A stretch of DNA of 45,785 bases, taken from Bacillota bacterium. Lineage in GTDB: Bacteria; Bacillota; Sulfobacillia; RBS10-35; JAJYVN01. Each line of letters begins with the position of its first letter. Positions within the stretch are counted from its first letter, which is position 1. The stretch is taken from the NCBI GenBank assembly GCA_021791815.1, contig JAJYVV010000008.1:1-45785 (forward strand), read 5' to 3'. Made by a program: the position numbers and the translations under genes. The notes under the pieces were generated by a model. That model was not told the origin of the DNA, did not search any database, and saw only the letters and a program-made list of their open reading frames with translations. Below are positions 1 to 7,615 of this stretch, one piece after another.

Positions 1-605
1 CACGACGTGCACCAGTTGACGATGTAGTCGCCGCGGTAGATGAGCCCCTCGCGGTGGTAGCGCAGGAACACTTCCTCCACCGCCCGGGCCAGGTCCGGTT
101 CCAGGGTGAAGCGCTGCCGCGACCAGTCGCAGGAACAGCCCAGGCGCCGCAGCTGCAGGGTGATGCCGGCCTCGTATTCGTCCTTCCACGCCCAGACGCG
201 GCGCAGGAAGGCTTCCCGTCCCAGGGCGGAACGGCTGAGTCCCTCCTCCTGGAGGCGCCGCTCGACCACGGCCTGCGTCGCGATGCCCGCGTGGTCCGTG
301 CCGGGCAGCCACAGGGTGGCGTCCCCGCGCATCCGGTGCCAGCGGACGAAGACGTCCTGAAGCGTGTTGTCGAGCGCGTGACCCATGTGCAGGCGGCCCG
401 TGACATTGGGGGGCGGCATCACGAGGGAGAAGCGCCGCTCCCCCGCGGGGGAGTCCGGCGCGCGGAAGCAGCCGCTCTCCACCCAACGCGCGGAGATGCG
501 CGCCTCGACGGCACCGGGATCGTACGCCGGCGCCATCCCCCGAGGCTCCGGTCCTCCGTCGCTCCCGCCGGGCAGCGCCGGCTCCGGCCGCGAGTCCTGC
601 GCCAT
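1..605 (-). CDS. valS: Valyl-tRNA synthetase, N-terminal part (3' end outside window)
   Basis: Charges tRNA-Val in the cytoplasm. The visible N-terminal 200 or so residues contain the class I HIGH-type motif in PPNVTGRLHMGH, then the ValRS-typical WLPGTDHAGIATQ block, and near the window edge YRGDYIVNWC. I chose the ATG at 605 because a GGGAGG ribosome binding site lies about nine bases upstream and the family's usual N-terminal extension follows. The gene runs off the left edge, so the editing and C-terminal domains cannot be seen. It is preceded by its own promoter, a T-box leader and an attenuator, so expression should rise when tRNA-Val is uncharged. Family assignment is close to certain; only completeness is unknown. 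Confidence 0.96.
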   Translation of the reverse strand, partial: MAQDSRPEPALPGGSDGGPEPRGMAPAYDPGAVEARISARWVESGCFRAPDSPAGERRFSLVMPPPNVTGRLHMGHALDNTLQDVFVRWHRMRGDATLWLPGTDHAGIATQAVVERRLQEEGLSRSALGREAFLRRVWAWKDEYEAGITLQLRRLGCSCDWSRQRFTLEPDLARAVEEVFLRYHREGLIYRGDYIVNWCTS

Positions 606-633
606 GGCGGCATCCCTCCCTGTACACGACAAA

Positions 634-660
634 GCCCTCCGTCCGTCAAGGACGGAGGGC
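634..660 (-). terminator. valS T-box attenuator
   Basis: A perfect GCCCTCCGTCC...GGACGGAGGGC-type stem with a very short loop is followed on the minus strand by only a short T run (TTTGT). It sits between the T-box sequence and the valS ribosome binding site, exactly where the regulated terminator of a T-box leader belongs. Confidence 0.85.
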
Positions 661-870
661 AAGCCCCCCGCGGTACCACCTTTGGGTCCTGTCGCGGCCG
701 GGCAGGCCGCGGGCAGGCGCTCCACCGCTCTAACGCGCGGTCCTCGCCGGCCGGGCGCACCGCCCGACCGGAAGACGCGGGGCGACCTTCGCGGGCGTCG
801 GCCGCGGGGACCTTGCAGCCCTTGGGCCCCCTTGCTGCATCGGCCGGAGGCGCCGCTACTCCTCCCCGTC
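634..870 (-). ncRNA. T-box riboswitch leader of valS
   Basis: On the minus strand this leader carries the hallmark T-box sequence AAAGGTGGTACCGCGG (about 667-682). It is followed directly by a strong terminator hairpin whose 5' arm can instead pair with the T-box side. A purine-rich AGTA element near 850-856 fits the stem I S-turn region. Established T-box mechanism: uncharged cognate tRNA pairs with a specifier codon in stem I and with the T-box bulge, stabilising the antiterminator. A GTC (valine codon) at 784-786 is a possible specifier, but I could not fold stem I well enough to be sure. The 5' end is inferred from the promoter. Confidence 0.9.
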
Positions 871-876
871 GCTGCG

Positions 877-905
877 AGTCTACGGACAGCGGGCCCCGCT
901 GTCAA
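877..905 (-). promoter_or_regulatory. Sigma-A-type promoter of valS
   Basis: Minus strand TTGACA (900-905), 17-base spacer, TAGACT (877-882). Transcription would begin near 870, giving a roughly 240-base leader that matches the T-box plus attenuator. It lies just downstream of the response regulator stop codon, so valS is its own transcription unit. Confidence 0.8.
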
Positions 906-947
906 AGCGCCCGCGTGCCCGGGCGGGACCGCCGCGCCCCGACGCCG

Positions 948-1607
948 TCAGCCGCCGGGGACGGCGTCGTCGTCGAGGTGGCGCAGGGCCCAGCCGGCCG
1001 CCTCGACGCGGTTGTTCACGCCCAGCTTGCGCAGGACGCTCTTGAGGTGGGCCTTGACCGTGTTCTCGCTGATCTCCAGGGCTTCGGCGATGTCCCGGTT
1101 GGTCGCCCCGCGCGAGAGCAGTTTGAGCACGCCCTGCTCCCGCGTGGAGAGCGGGCTCCCGAAGCCCGTCCCGCCGCGTTCGCGCTGCGCCCCCAGGGCC
1201 GCGAGGATGCGGGCGGCCATGCTGCCGGGGACGGTGGTCTCGCCCTGGGCCACGTCGCGGATGGCCTGGAAGAGGGCCTGCGCCGAGCTGCTCTTGAGCA
1301 TGTATCCGGCTGCGCCGCGCCGCAGGCTTTCCGTCAGGTGGTCGTCCTCCGTGGACACGGTGAGCACCAGTACCCGGGTGGACGGGACCTCGCGGCGGAC
1401 CTCGGACGTGGTCCACAGGCCGTCGCCGCCGGGCATGTGGATGTCGAGCAACAGGACGTCGGGGCGGCTCTCGCGGGTCCGCTCCAGCGCTTCCTCGCCC
1501 GAGCCGGCCTCCCCGACGACGTCGAACTCGGGATCCGTCCGGAGCAGGTCCCGGATGGCCTGCCGCACCATCGTGTGGTCGTCCGCGAGCACCAGCCGGA
1601 TCGGCAT
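948..1607 (-). CDS. NarL/FixJ-family response regulator
   Basis: Two-component transcription regulator of 219 residues. The N-terminal receiver domain (about 1-120) shows the acidic pair D9-D10, the phosphoacceptor D55 in LLLDIHMPG, and the conserved K105 in YMLKSS. The C-terminal LuxR-type helix-turn-helix (about 153-200) contains LSTREQGVLKLLSRGATN and the recognition helix region ENTVKAHLKSVLRKLGV. The ATG at 1607 has a GGGGGGAGGGG ribosome binding site. It follows the histidine kinase gene by 69 bases and is surely its partner. The signal and target genes cannot be told from sequence; nearby candidates are the respiratory genes upstream. Confidence 0.93.
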   Translation of the reverse strand: MPIRLVLADDHTMVRQAIRDLLRTDPEFDVVGEAGSGEEALERTRESRPDVLLLDIHMPGGDGLWTTSEVRREVPSTRVLVLTVSTEDDHLTESLRRGAAGYMLKSSSAQALFQAIRDVAQGETTVPGSMAARILAALGAQRERGGTGFGSPLSTREQGVLKLLSRGATNRDIAEALEISENTVKAHLKSVLRKLGVNNRVEAAGWALRHLDDDAVPGG

Positions 1608-1676
1608 GTCGCGACCCCTCCCCCCGGGGAGATACCGGAACGACAGGGCTGCGGGGCACGCGGCGGCCTTCCTCCC

Positions 1677-3074
1677 CTAGGGCCGAGGCAGCGCGGGCGC
1701 CGGGTCGCCCTCCGGCGCGGCCAGGGGTATGCGCAGGCGGACCTCCGTCCCCGCCCCGGGCACGGATACGACGTCGACGCTCCCCCCGAGGAGGGCGCCG
1801 CGCTCCCGCAGGATCGGTAGGCCGAAGTGGCCCTCCCCGTCGACGTGCTCGGGGTCGAAGCCCCTTCCGTCGTCCCGGATGGCCAACCGGAGGCCGTCCC
1901 TGTCCCGCTCGAGGCGCACCGACACGTGCTGGGCCGCGGCGTGCTTCCGCGTGTTGGCCAAAGCCTCCGACACGATGCGCAACACCTGGAACTGCGCATC
2001 GGCGGGAAGCGCGACCGGCTCGGCCGGCAGTTCCAGTTCGGTTTCCACCCCGCTGTTCCTGGACCAGGCGCGGACGTACCCGGCCAGATGCACGCTGAAC
2101 TCCTCGGCGGGAGCCGTCAGGGGGGCGCGCAGGTCCATGATGGCGCGGCGCACGTCCTCCAGGCCCTCCAGCGCTCCCCGCCGGATGGCCTCCAGCGTGC
2201 CCGGCAGCAGCGCGCGGCCCGTCTCCGTCTCCGCCTGGGCCAGACCCACCTCCGCCTTCAGCTTCAGGTAGGTGAGCGACTGGGCGAGGCCGTCGTGCAT
2301 CTCCCGCGCCAGCCGCTCGCCCTCCTCCAGGGCGGCCAGGCGCTGCGTGCGCCGGTACAGCACCGCGTTCTCCGCGGCGACGGCGATGAGGTTGCTCGCG
2401 GCGGCCAGGAACACGCGCTCCGGGCCCGCGAGGCGCCGCGGAGACCGCCATCCGACGAGCAGGACGCCCAGGGGCCTCCGCTCGGCCTGGATGGCGATGG
2501 CCGCCCCCGCCATCCATCCCGCGGCGGCCAGGACCGGGTGCCGCTCGGCACGGACGCCGGGTGAGGCGCGCCCCAGGTCGGGCACGACCTCGATCGCGCC
2601 GCTCGACTGCGCGCGGCCGGCCAAGTCGTCGTCCAGCGGGGCGGTCGCCGCGGGCCGCCAGCCCCCCGGACCGGCCCCGGCAAACGCCTGCAGGCGCAGG
2701 GGACCGCCGCCCTCCGCCCGTCCCCCGCGCAGCCACATGGCGCCGTCGGCGCCGAGGTACCGGCGGATGCCGTCCAGGGCCACCGCGGGATCGCGCCGGG
2801 CGGAGGGCACGAGGGCCGCATCCTCGGTCATTTCCAGCACGGCGCGGAGGGCGCGCTCGGCGGCCGGGAGCGCGCCCCCGCCCGAGGCCCGCGCCGCCGC
2901 CAGGGCCGCCGCGATCAACAGCGCCACGGTCCCGACGATCCGCAGCACCGGTGCCGCGGCTTCGGGAGCGGGCACCGGCCCACCGGCCAGGATGCGCCAA
3001 GGCGCCGCCAGGGCTGCCGCCCCGGCGAGGCACCCCGCGGCGGTCCACCACTGTGGACGCGACAACGACGCCAA
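1677..3074 (-). CDS. NarL-partner sensor histidine kinase (GAF, HisKA_3, HATPase)
   Basis: Sensor kinase of 465 residues. It has two hydrophobic stretches near the N-terminus (about 11-30 and 42-62) with almost no loop between them, a GAF-like region (about 95-245), and a HisKA_3 dimerisation/phosphorylation segment with H260 in LAREMHDGLAQS. A HATPase_c domain follows, with an N box in SEALANTRKHA and a G box in IRDDGRGFD. The short external loop suggests sensing inside the cell or through GAF rather than through a large extracellular domain. The start is uncertain: TTG at 3074 has a weak AGGA, and another TTG lies at 3065. It forms an operon with the response regulator downstream. Confidence 0.9.
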   Translation of the reverse strand: MASLSRPQWWTAAGCLAGAAALAAPWRILAGGPVPAPEAAAPVLRIVGTVALLIAAALAAARASGGGALPAAERALRAVLEMTEDAALVPSARRDPAVALDGIRRYLGADGAMWLRGGRAEGGGPLRLQAFAGAGPGGWRPAATAPLDDDLAGRAQSSGAIEVVPDLGRASPGVRAERHPVLAAAGWMAGAAIAIQAERRPLGVLLVGWRSPRRLAGPERVFLAAASNLIAVAAENAVLYRRTQRLAALEEGERLAREMHDGLAQSLTYLKLKAEVGLAQAETETGRALLPGTLEAIRRGALEGLEDVRRAIMDLRAPLTAPAEEFSVHLAGYVRAWSRNSGVETELELPAEPVALPADAQFQVLRIVSEALANTRKHAAAQHVSVRLERDRDGLRLAIRDDGRGFDPEHVDGEGHFGLPILRERGALLGGSVDVVSVPGAGTEVRLRIPLAAPEGDPAPALPRP

Positions 3075-3419
3075 GGTCCTGCGCGCACCCCCCTGCCGGG
3101 GCGACTTGGCAAAGCGGTCCGGCGCGCTCGGGGCGTGGACTCCCCCGGGACCCGCGGCGCGGCGGGCGCCATGCCTGCCCGAGCCCGTGGTCCGCCGAAA
3201 GGCGCGGGCACCCCCGCCCGGCGCGGCGCAACGGCCGTGATGTGGTCGTCCAGGGCGGCCTCGAAGGCACAGGGGCCGCGCGCGTCGAAACGGCGCAACC
3301 CGGCCGGGTCAGGGCGATCCCCCAACGGAGTATAGCACAGCGGGGTCCGGGGCATGGGCGCGGGGCACCCCATCGAGCAGGACCGCCGGACGGCGCGGCC
3401 CTGCTCCGTGCACCCCGCC
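3075..3419 (-). promoter_or_regulatory. Intergenic region with extended -10 promoter for the two-component pair
   Basis: No gene is visible here. On the minus strand TGCTATACT (3329-3337) fits an extended -10 element (TGn plus TATACT). No good -35 hexamer is present, as expected for extended -10 promoters. It would give a leader of about 250 bases before the kinase start. A hairpin that may end the upstream ccm operon also lies in this stretch. Confidence 0.5.
3375..3406 (-). terminator. Possible terminator after the ccm operon
   Basis: GAGCAGG (3375-3381) and CCTGCTC (3400-3406) form a 7-bp stem, with a further GC-rich inner stem possible. There is no T tract, so this is a hairpin candidate only. 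It sits 14 bases beyond the ccmD stop. Confidence 0.35.
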
Positions 3420-3668
3420 CTACCGCCGGGCGGGGGGCTCGTGGGAAAGACGGGCCGCGGGGTCGCCCGCCGGCGGCCCGGCCTGGGGCGGGGCTTCCTC
3501 GGGAGCCGCGGACAGCGGCGCGCCCATGGCCTCCGCGTCCACGGCCGTGCGCAGCGCGAGGAGTTCGCGCTCGGCCGCGGCCTGCCGGCGCCCGAGGTTC
3601 GCCACATAGAGGATCATCGCCGCGAACATCGCGCTGTACCCGACGAACATCCAGTCCAGGGGCGTCAT
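3420..3668 (-). CDS. ccmD: CcmD-like heme exporter accessory protein
   Basis: Small single-span membrane protein of 82 residues. The N-terminal pattern DWMFVGYSAMFAAMILYVA followed by a charged heptad-like stretch (RRQAAAERELLALR) is the usual CcmD layout of one transmembrane helix and a basic/coiled cytoplasmic tail. CcmD helps release holo-CcmE from the CcmABC complex. It is the last gene of the operon, 78 bases after ccmC. The C-terminal tail is Pro/Ala-rich and not conserved. Small size limits certainty, but the position directly after ccmC supports the call. Confidence 0.75.
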   Translation of the reverse strand: MTPLDWMFVGYSAMFAAMILYVANLGRRQAAAERELLALRTAVDAEAMGAPLSAAPEEAPPQAGPPAGDPAARLSHEPPARR

Positions 3669-3746
3669 CCGATCACCTCCGCGACCTAGCCGGGACGTGC
3701 GGCGGCGGCGGCCCGGGCGCCGCGCCCCGCCGGCCGGGGCGGCCGA

Positions 3747-4484
3747 TCACCCGAGGCGGTCGCGCAACGCGGCGATCTCCTCCGTCAGGACGACCAGCCG
3801 CAGGCGCTTGCCGAGCAGCCACAGGTAGAACAGCGTGAACGCGAAGAAGGAGAACATCAGGGCGACCACCATCCGCGGCGGCATCGCGAACCCGGAAAGC
3901 GTCACGACCCGCGGATGCAGACCCACCCAGAGCACGTTCGAGAAGTACACGAGCGGCACGGCGAAGAAGCCGACGATGCCGATCACGGCCGCCAGCCGCT
4001 CGCGGGCGGGGTCGTTCTCCGCCGAGCCGCGGACCACCAGGAAGCCGAGGAAGATGAACCAGAGCAGCAGCGTGGTGGTGAGCTTGGGATCCCATGTCCA
4101 CCAGGTGTTCCAGTCGGCCCGCGCCCACACCGACCCGCCGACGATGCACACGGTCGTGAAGAACACGCCCAGCTCGGCCGAGGCATACGCAAGCCGGGAC
4201 CAGCCCCGGCGCCCGGTGCGCAGGAACAGGATCACCGCCGCGAAGACGACCCCGAACGCGAGGAACCCGTTCCAGGCGGCGGCAACGTGAAAGTACATGA
4301 TGCGCTGGGCGTCGCCCATGGTGCGCTCCGGCGGCGCATACACCAGCCCGAGGTACAGCGAGGCGGCCACCGCCAGCCACACCAACCACGCGGGCAGGCG
4401 CTCCCCCAGGCTCCGGCCGCCCAGGGGCGCACCCGCGGCGCGCGCCCGCCCGTGGACCTGCATCCCGCCCGCTCCGGCCACCAT
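3747..4484 (-). CDS. ccmC: Cytochrome c biogenesis protein CcmC (heme handling)
   Basis: Integral membrane protein of 245 residues with about six transmembrane helices. It carries the tryptophan-rich heme motif NTWWTWDPKLTTTLLLWF, and histidines that could ligate heme (IMYFHVAAAWN before the motif, and WVGLHPRV after it). CcmC transfers heme to CcmE. I chose the ATG at 4484 because it begins 17 bases after the ccmAB stop and gives a normal length. A second in-frame ATG at 4463 is possible. Ala/Gly-rich residues precede the first helix. No ccmF or ccmH is found in the window. Confidence 0.9.
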   Translation of the reverse strand: MVAGAGGMQVHGRARAAGAPLGGRSLGERLPAWLVWLAVAASLYLGLVYAPPERTMGDAQRIMYFHVAAAWNGFLAFGVVFAAVILFLRTGRRGWSRLAYASAELGVFFTTVCIVGGSVWARADWNTWWTWDPKLTTTLLLWFIFLGFLVVRGSAENDPARERLAAVIGIVGFFAVPLVYFSNVLWVGLHPRVVTLSGFAMPPRMVVALMFSFFAFTLFYLWLLGKRLRLVVLTEEIAALRDRLG

Positions 4485-4500
4485 GACCGTCCCCCCGTCC

Positions 4501-6009
4501 TCAGGCACCGGCTTCCGCCACCACCGGGAACAGCGCGTACGGGAGGCTCCAGAACAGCAGCGCGTACGCGCCAAGCAGCCACAGCCAGGGCGCCGCCGCC
4601 GGCCATCCGGCTCCGGTGAGGAACGCCTGCGCCCCCCGGACGGCACCGAGGACCCCGGGCGCGAGCACCGGCAGCGTCACCAGGGGGAGGACGGCCGGTC
4701 CCGCGCCGCCGCCGAAGGCCCGCGCCACCACCGCCGCGCTCAAGCTGCCGGCGGGCGCGAGGCCCAGCGCGCCGAGCCCGAAGGCGGCCGCCAGTCCGCC
4801 CGCGGCCCCGCCGGGCCGCACCTGCAGCATCGCCCCGAAGGCCGGGCAGAACAGGGCGAGCCCCGCGCCCAACGCCAGGAGGGCGCCCACGCACTTAGCA
4901 TAGAACAGCACGGCCGCATCCGCGCCGGCCGCGCGGTAGCCATCCGCCGCGCCGTGGCGCCACTCGGCGGCGAACGACCGCTCCAGCGCCGGCAGCGCGG
5001 CGAACATCGTCCCCGTCCACACGACGCCCGCGAACACCGGCCGCAGATCGACGGACGTCGGATCCAGGGCGAAGCCGAACACGACCGCGACGAGAAGGCC
5101 GAAGGCGAGCATCGCGCCGAACCGTCCGCGGCCTCGCGACCAGAGCCGCGCCTCGCGCCCCAGCACCGCGCGGAAGGCCGTCCACGCGCCCCCGCGGCCT
5201 CGGGCCGCGGAGGCGCCGGAGCCGGCGCCCGGCGCGGCCTGGGCGGCAACCGCGGGCGCCTCCGCCGGCCCGCCGGCGGACGACCCGCGCCGCACCCCCA
5301 GCCGCCGCGCGGCGGACGTCGCCGCCACGTAGCGCGCGGCGAAGGCGTCGCCGCGGCCCCGCCACGGCGAGGCGGCCCCTTCGTCCGCCACGTTCGCCCC
5401 GCCGAGCAGCACGTAGCGGTCCGCGAGCGCCAGGGCCGCCGCCAGATCGTGGCCCGTGAAGACCGCGGCGCCGCCCCGGGCGCGCTGGGCGGCGATCCGC
5501 GCTCGGAAGCGGGCCGTCGCCGGCGGGTCGAGGCCGGTCTCCGCCTCATCCGCCAGGATCAGTGCCGGGTCCCCCAGCCAGGCGCGGCAGATGGCCACCC
5601 GCTGCGCGAGACCTCGCGAGAGGGAGGCCACCGGGCGGTCGGCGTGCAGCAGGAGGCCCTCCAGGCGCAGCGCCTCGCGGGCGCGTTCGGCCGGGGCGTC
5701 CAGGCCGAGCAGGGCGGCGTAGTAGGCGAGGTTCTCCGCGGCCGTGAGTTCATCGAACAGAAAGGACTCGTGGGAGAGGACGCCCAGGCGACGGCGCAGC
5801 GCCGGCGGCGCCGCGGACGCGGCCACCCCCCACCACCGCACCCGGCCGGCCTGCGGCACGGCCAAACCGGCAAGGAGGCGCAGCAGTGTGGACTTCCCGG
5901 ATCCGTTCGGGCCGAGGAGGGCGACGACCTCGCCCGGGCGCACGGACAGGTCGAGCCGGTCCAGGACCGTCCGTCCGCCGTACGCGAACCGGAGACCGCA
6001 GGCCTCCAC
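4501..6009 (-). CDS. ccmAB: Fused CcmA-CcmB heme exporter (ATPase plus membrane subunit)
   Basis: A single reading frame of 502 residues encodes both ABC subunits used in cytochrome c maturation. Residues 1-200 are the CcmA ATPase: Walker A GPNGSGKS (33-40), ABC signature LSRGLAQR, Walker B LILADEAETGLD and an H-loop FTGHD. An Ala/Gly/Arg-rich linker follows (about 225-265), then a CcmB-like membrane domain (about 268-502) with six hydrophobic segments and ALERSFAAEWRHGA. CcmA and CcmB are normally separate proteins of about 200 and 220 residues; no stop codon separates them here. The GTG at 6009 is the most likely start but its ribosome binding site is weak. Confidence 0.88.
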   Translation of the reverse strand: MEACGLRFAYGGRTVLDRLDLSVRPGEVVALLGPNGSGKSTLLRLLAGLAVPQAGRVRWWGVAASAAPPALRRRLGVLSHESFLFDELTAAENLAYYAALLGLDAPAERAREALRLEGLLLHADRPVASLSRGLAQRVAICRAWLGDPALILADEAETGLDPPATARFRARIAAQRARGGAAVFTGHDLAAALALADRYVLLGGANVADEGAASPWRGRGDAFAARYVAATSAARRLGVRRGSSAGGPAEAPAVAAQAAPGAGSGASAARGRGGAWTAFRAVLGREARLWSRGRGRFGAMLAFGLLVAVVFGFALDPTSVDLRPVFAGVVWTGTMFAALPALERSFAAEWRHGAADGYRAAGADAAVLFYAKCVGALLALGAGLALFCPAFGAMLQVRPGGAAGGLAAAFGLGALGLAPAGSLSAAVVARAFGGGAGPAVLPLVTLPVLAPGVLGAVRGAQAFLTGAGWPAAAPWLWLLGAYALLFWSLPYALFPVVAEAGA

Positions 6010-6077
6010 GGCCGGCGCGGCGCCGCGCGGGACCGCCCCGGGCTCGCCCGCGGCGTGCGGCCCGGGCGGGGCGGCGC

Positions 6078-6539
6078 TCAGCCGTTCGAGGTAGCCGCTA
6101 CGTAGGTCGAGGGGCACTTGACCAGCACCTGCTCCGCCACGAACGTGCCGGACGGCTGCAACCGGCCGGATACCACCACGCTGATTCCGGGCGCGAACGT
6201 GTCCGGCTCCGCGCCGTGGTAGACGACGGGGAGTGGCGCGGCTCCCGCATTCGCCGCCGAGGAAGCGCTTGCCGGGGTCGCCCCGGAGCCGGACCCCGAG
6301 GCCGGGGCCGCCGCGACGACGTCGAACCGCAGCTGCTCCGCCTGATAATCCCACTGGACGCCGGGCCCCACCGTGCCGTTGACCTTGACGGGCCGGCCGA
6401 CCTCGGACGGACCCAGGGCCCGAAACTGGGGGAGGGTGTAGTAATAGGTCGATGCCGCCCGGATGGCGGTGACCATCAGGAGGACGAGCGCGACCGAGAT
6501 GCCCGCGCCGGCCAGACCGAGTCGAAGGCGCCGGGACAT
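6078..6539 (-). CDS. ccmE: Heme chaperone CcmE, CxxxY variant
   Basis: Membrane-anchored heme chaperone of 153 residues. One N-terminal helix (about 8-30) is followed by an OB-fold domain with the family block VVYHGAEPDTFAPG and the final strand SGRLQPSGTFVAEQVLVK. The residue that covalently binds heme is normally histidine in HxxxY. Here the motif is C142-P-S-T-Y146, the cysteine form known from some archaea and Desulfovibrio (system I*). A Ser/Ala/Gly-rich insertion (about 76-101) interrupts the fold. The ATG at 6539 has GGGGGGAGG upstream. First gene of the operon ccmE-ccmAB-ccmC-ccmD. Confidence 0.9.
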   Translation of the reverse strand: MSRRLRLGLAGAGISVALVLLMVTAIRAASTYYYTLPQFRALGPSEVGRPVKVNGTVGPGVQWDYQAEQLRFDVVAAAPASGSGSGATPASASSAANAGAAPLPVVYHGAEPDTFAPGISVVVSGRLQPSGTFVAEQVLVKCPSTYVAATSNG

Positions 6540-6652
6540 CCCGACCCTCCCCCCGAAGAGCCCGAGTCACGACCACCTGCCGTGCTGGGGAGGGCCGTTC
6601 CGCCAGCAGTCCAGCCGCCCGCGGCCGCGCGGGGCGCACTCCCATCCGCATC

Positions 6653-6682
6653 AGTATACGGGAGGCGGCGCCGGCCCCTCAA
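6653..6682 (-). promoter_or_regulatory. Probable promoter of the ccm operon
   Basis: Minus strand TTGAGG (6677-6682), 18-base spacer, TATACT (6653-6658). The -10 is good and the -35 matches four of six consensus bases. It lies between the sucD stop and ccmE, so the ccm genes can be transcribed separately from mdh-sucCD. Confidence 0.6.
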
Positions 6683-6714
6683 ATCGGGGGAATCCCGAGC
6701 ATCCGCCCGCGGCG

Positions 6715-7593
6715 TCAACCGGCGCGACCCAGCGCCGCCGCGACGAGGGGCGCCACCTCCCACGGCAGGGAGGCGACGCGCACGCCCGCCGCCTCCAGCG
6801 CCTGGCGCTTCGACTCAAAGCTGCCCCGGCCGCGCTCGATGATGGCCCCGGCGTGCCCCATGCGCTTGCCCTGCGGCGCCGCCGCGCCGGCCAGGTACGC
6901 CACGATGGGCTTGTCGAGGCCCTTGGCGAACTCGGCGGCCTCCTCCTCGGCGGTGCCCCCGATCTCGCCCACCAGGACCACGGCCTGCGTCTCGTCGTCC
7001 TTGGCGAAGCGCTTGAGCACCTCGACGAAGCTCATGCCGACCACGCGGTCTCCGCCGACGCCGACCACCGTGCTCTGGCCCAGGTCGGCCTCGGTGAGCG
7101 CCGCGACGATCTCGTACGAAAGGGTGCCCGAGCGGGCCACCACGCCCACGCGTCCCGGCCGAAAGATGCGGCCCGGCGGGATGCCGAGCTTCGCGCGGCC
7201 CGCCGGCGTGCAGAGGCCATAGGTATTCGGCCCGATCAGCGCGGCGCCGCGCGCCGCCGCGAAGGCGGCGATGTCGAGCCCGTCCTGCAGGGGCACGTGC
7301 TCGGCGATCACCACCACCGGCGACAGGCCGGCGTCGAGCGCTTCGAAGGCCGCGTCGCGCGCGAGCGCCCCGGGCACGAAGAGGACGGCGGCCGTGGCGC
7401 CGTGCTTGTCGACCGCGGCCTCGACCGTGTCATACACCGGGACGCCGGCCACCTCGCGGCCGCCGCGCCCGGGCGTCACCCCGGCGACGACGCGGGTGCC
7501 GAACTCGAGCATCTGCTGCGTGTGGAAGGCTCCCTGGCGCCCCGTGATCCCCTGGACCAGCACCTTGGTCCGCTCGTCGACCAGAATGCCCAC
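6715..7593 (-). CDS. sucD: Succinate-CoA ligase, alpha subunit
   Basis: The alpha subunit of succinyl-CoA synthetase (292 residues) binds CoA and carries the phosphohistidine. Seen: the N-terminal CoA-binding Rossmann region with VQGITGRQGAFHT, RSGTLSYEIV, the ligase block GEIGGTAEEEAAEF, and the active-site histidine in GKRMGHAGAI. Residues GPNTYG replace the more usual GPNCPG. That change is also seen in malate-CoA ligases, so a malate-CoA ligase role is not excluded; the neighbouring mdh and sucC favour the TCA cycle. GTG start at 7593, 22 bases after sucC. Confidence 0.9.
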   Translation of the reverse strand: MGILVDERTKVLVQGITGRQGAFHTQQMLEFGTRVVAGVTPGRGGREVAGVPVYDTVEAAVDKHGATAAVLFVPGALARDAAFEALDAGLSPVVVIAEHVPLQDGLDIAAFAAARGAALIGPNTYGLCTPAGRAKLGIPPGRIFRPGRVGVVARSGTLSYEIVAALTEADLGQSTVVGVGGDRVVGMSFVEVLKRFAKDDETQAVVLVGEIGGTAEEEAAEFAKGLDKPIVAYLAGAAAPQGKRMGHAGAIIERGRGSFESKRQALEAAGVRVASLPWEVAPLVAAALGRAG

Positions 7594-7615
7594 CCCTGCT
7601 CACCGCTCCCCGCCC

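Noticed and set aside
54-1820. Plus-strand open frame across valS, the T-box and the response regulator
   Set aside because: It crosses a clear T-box leader, promoter and two identified minus-strand genes.
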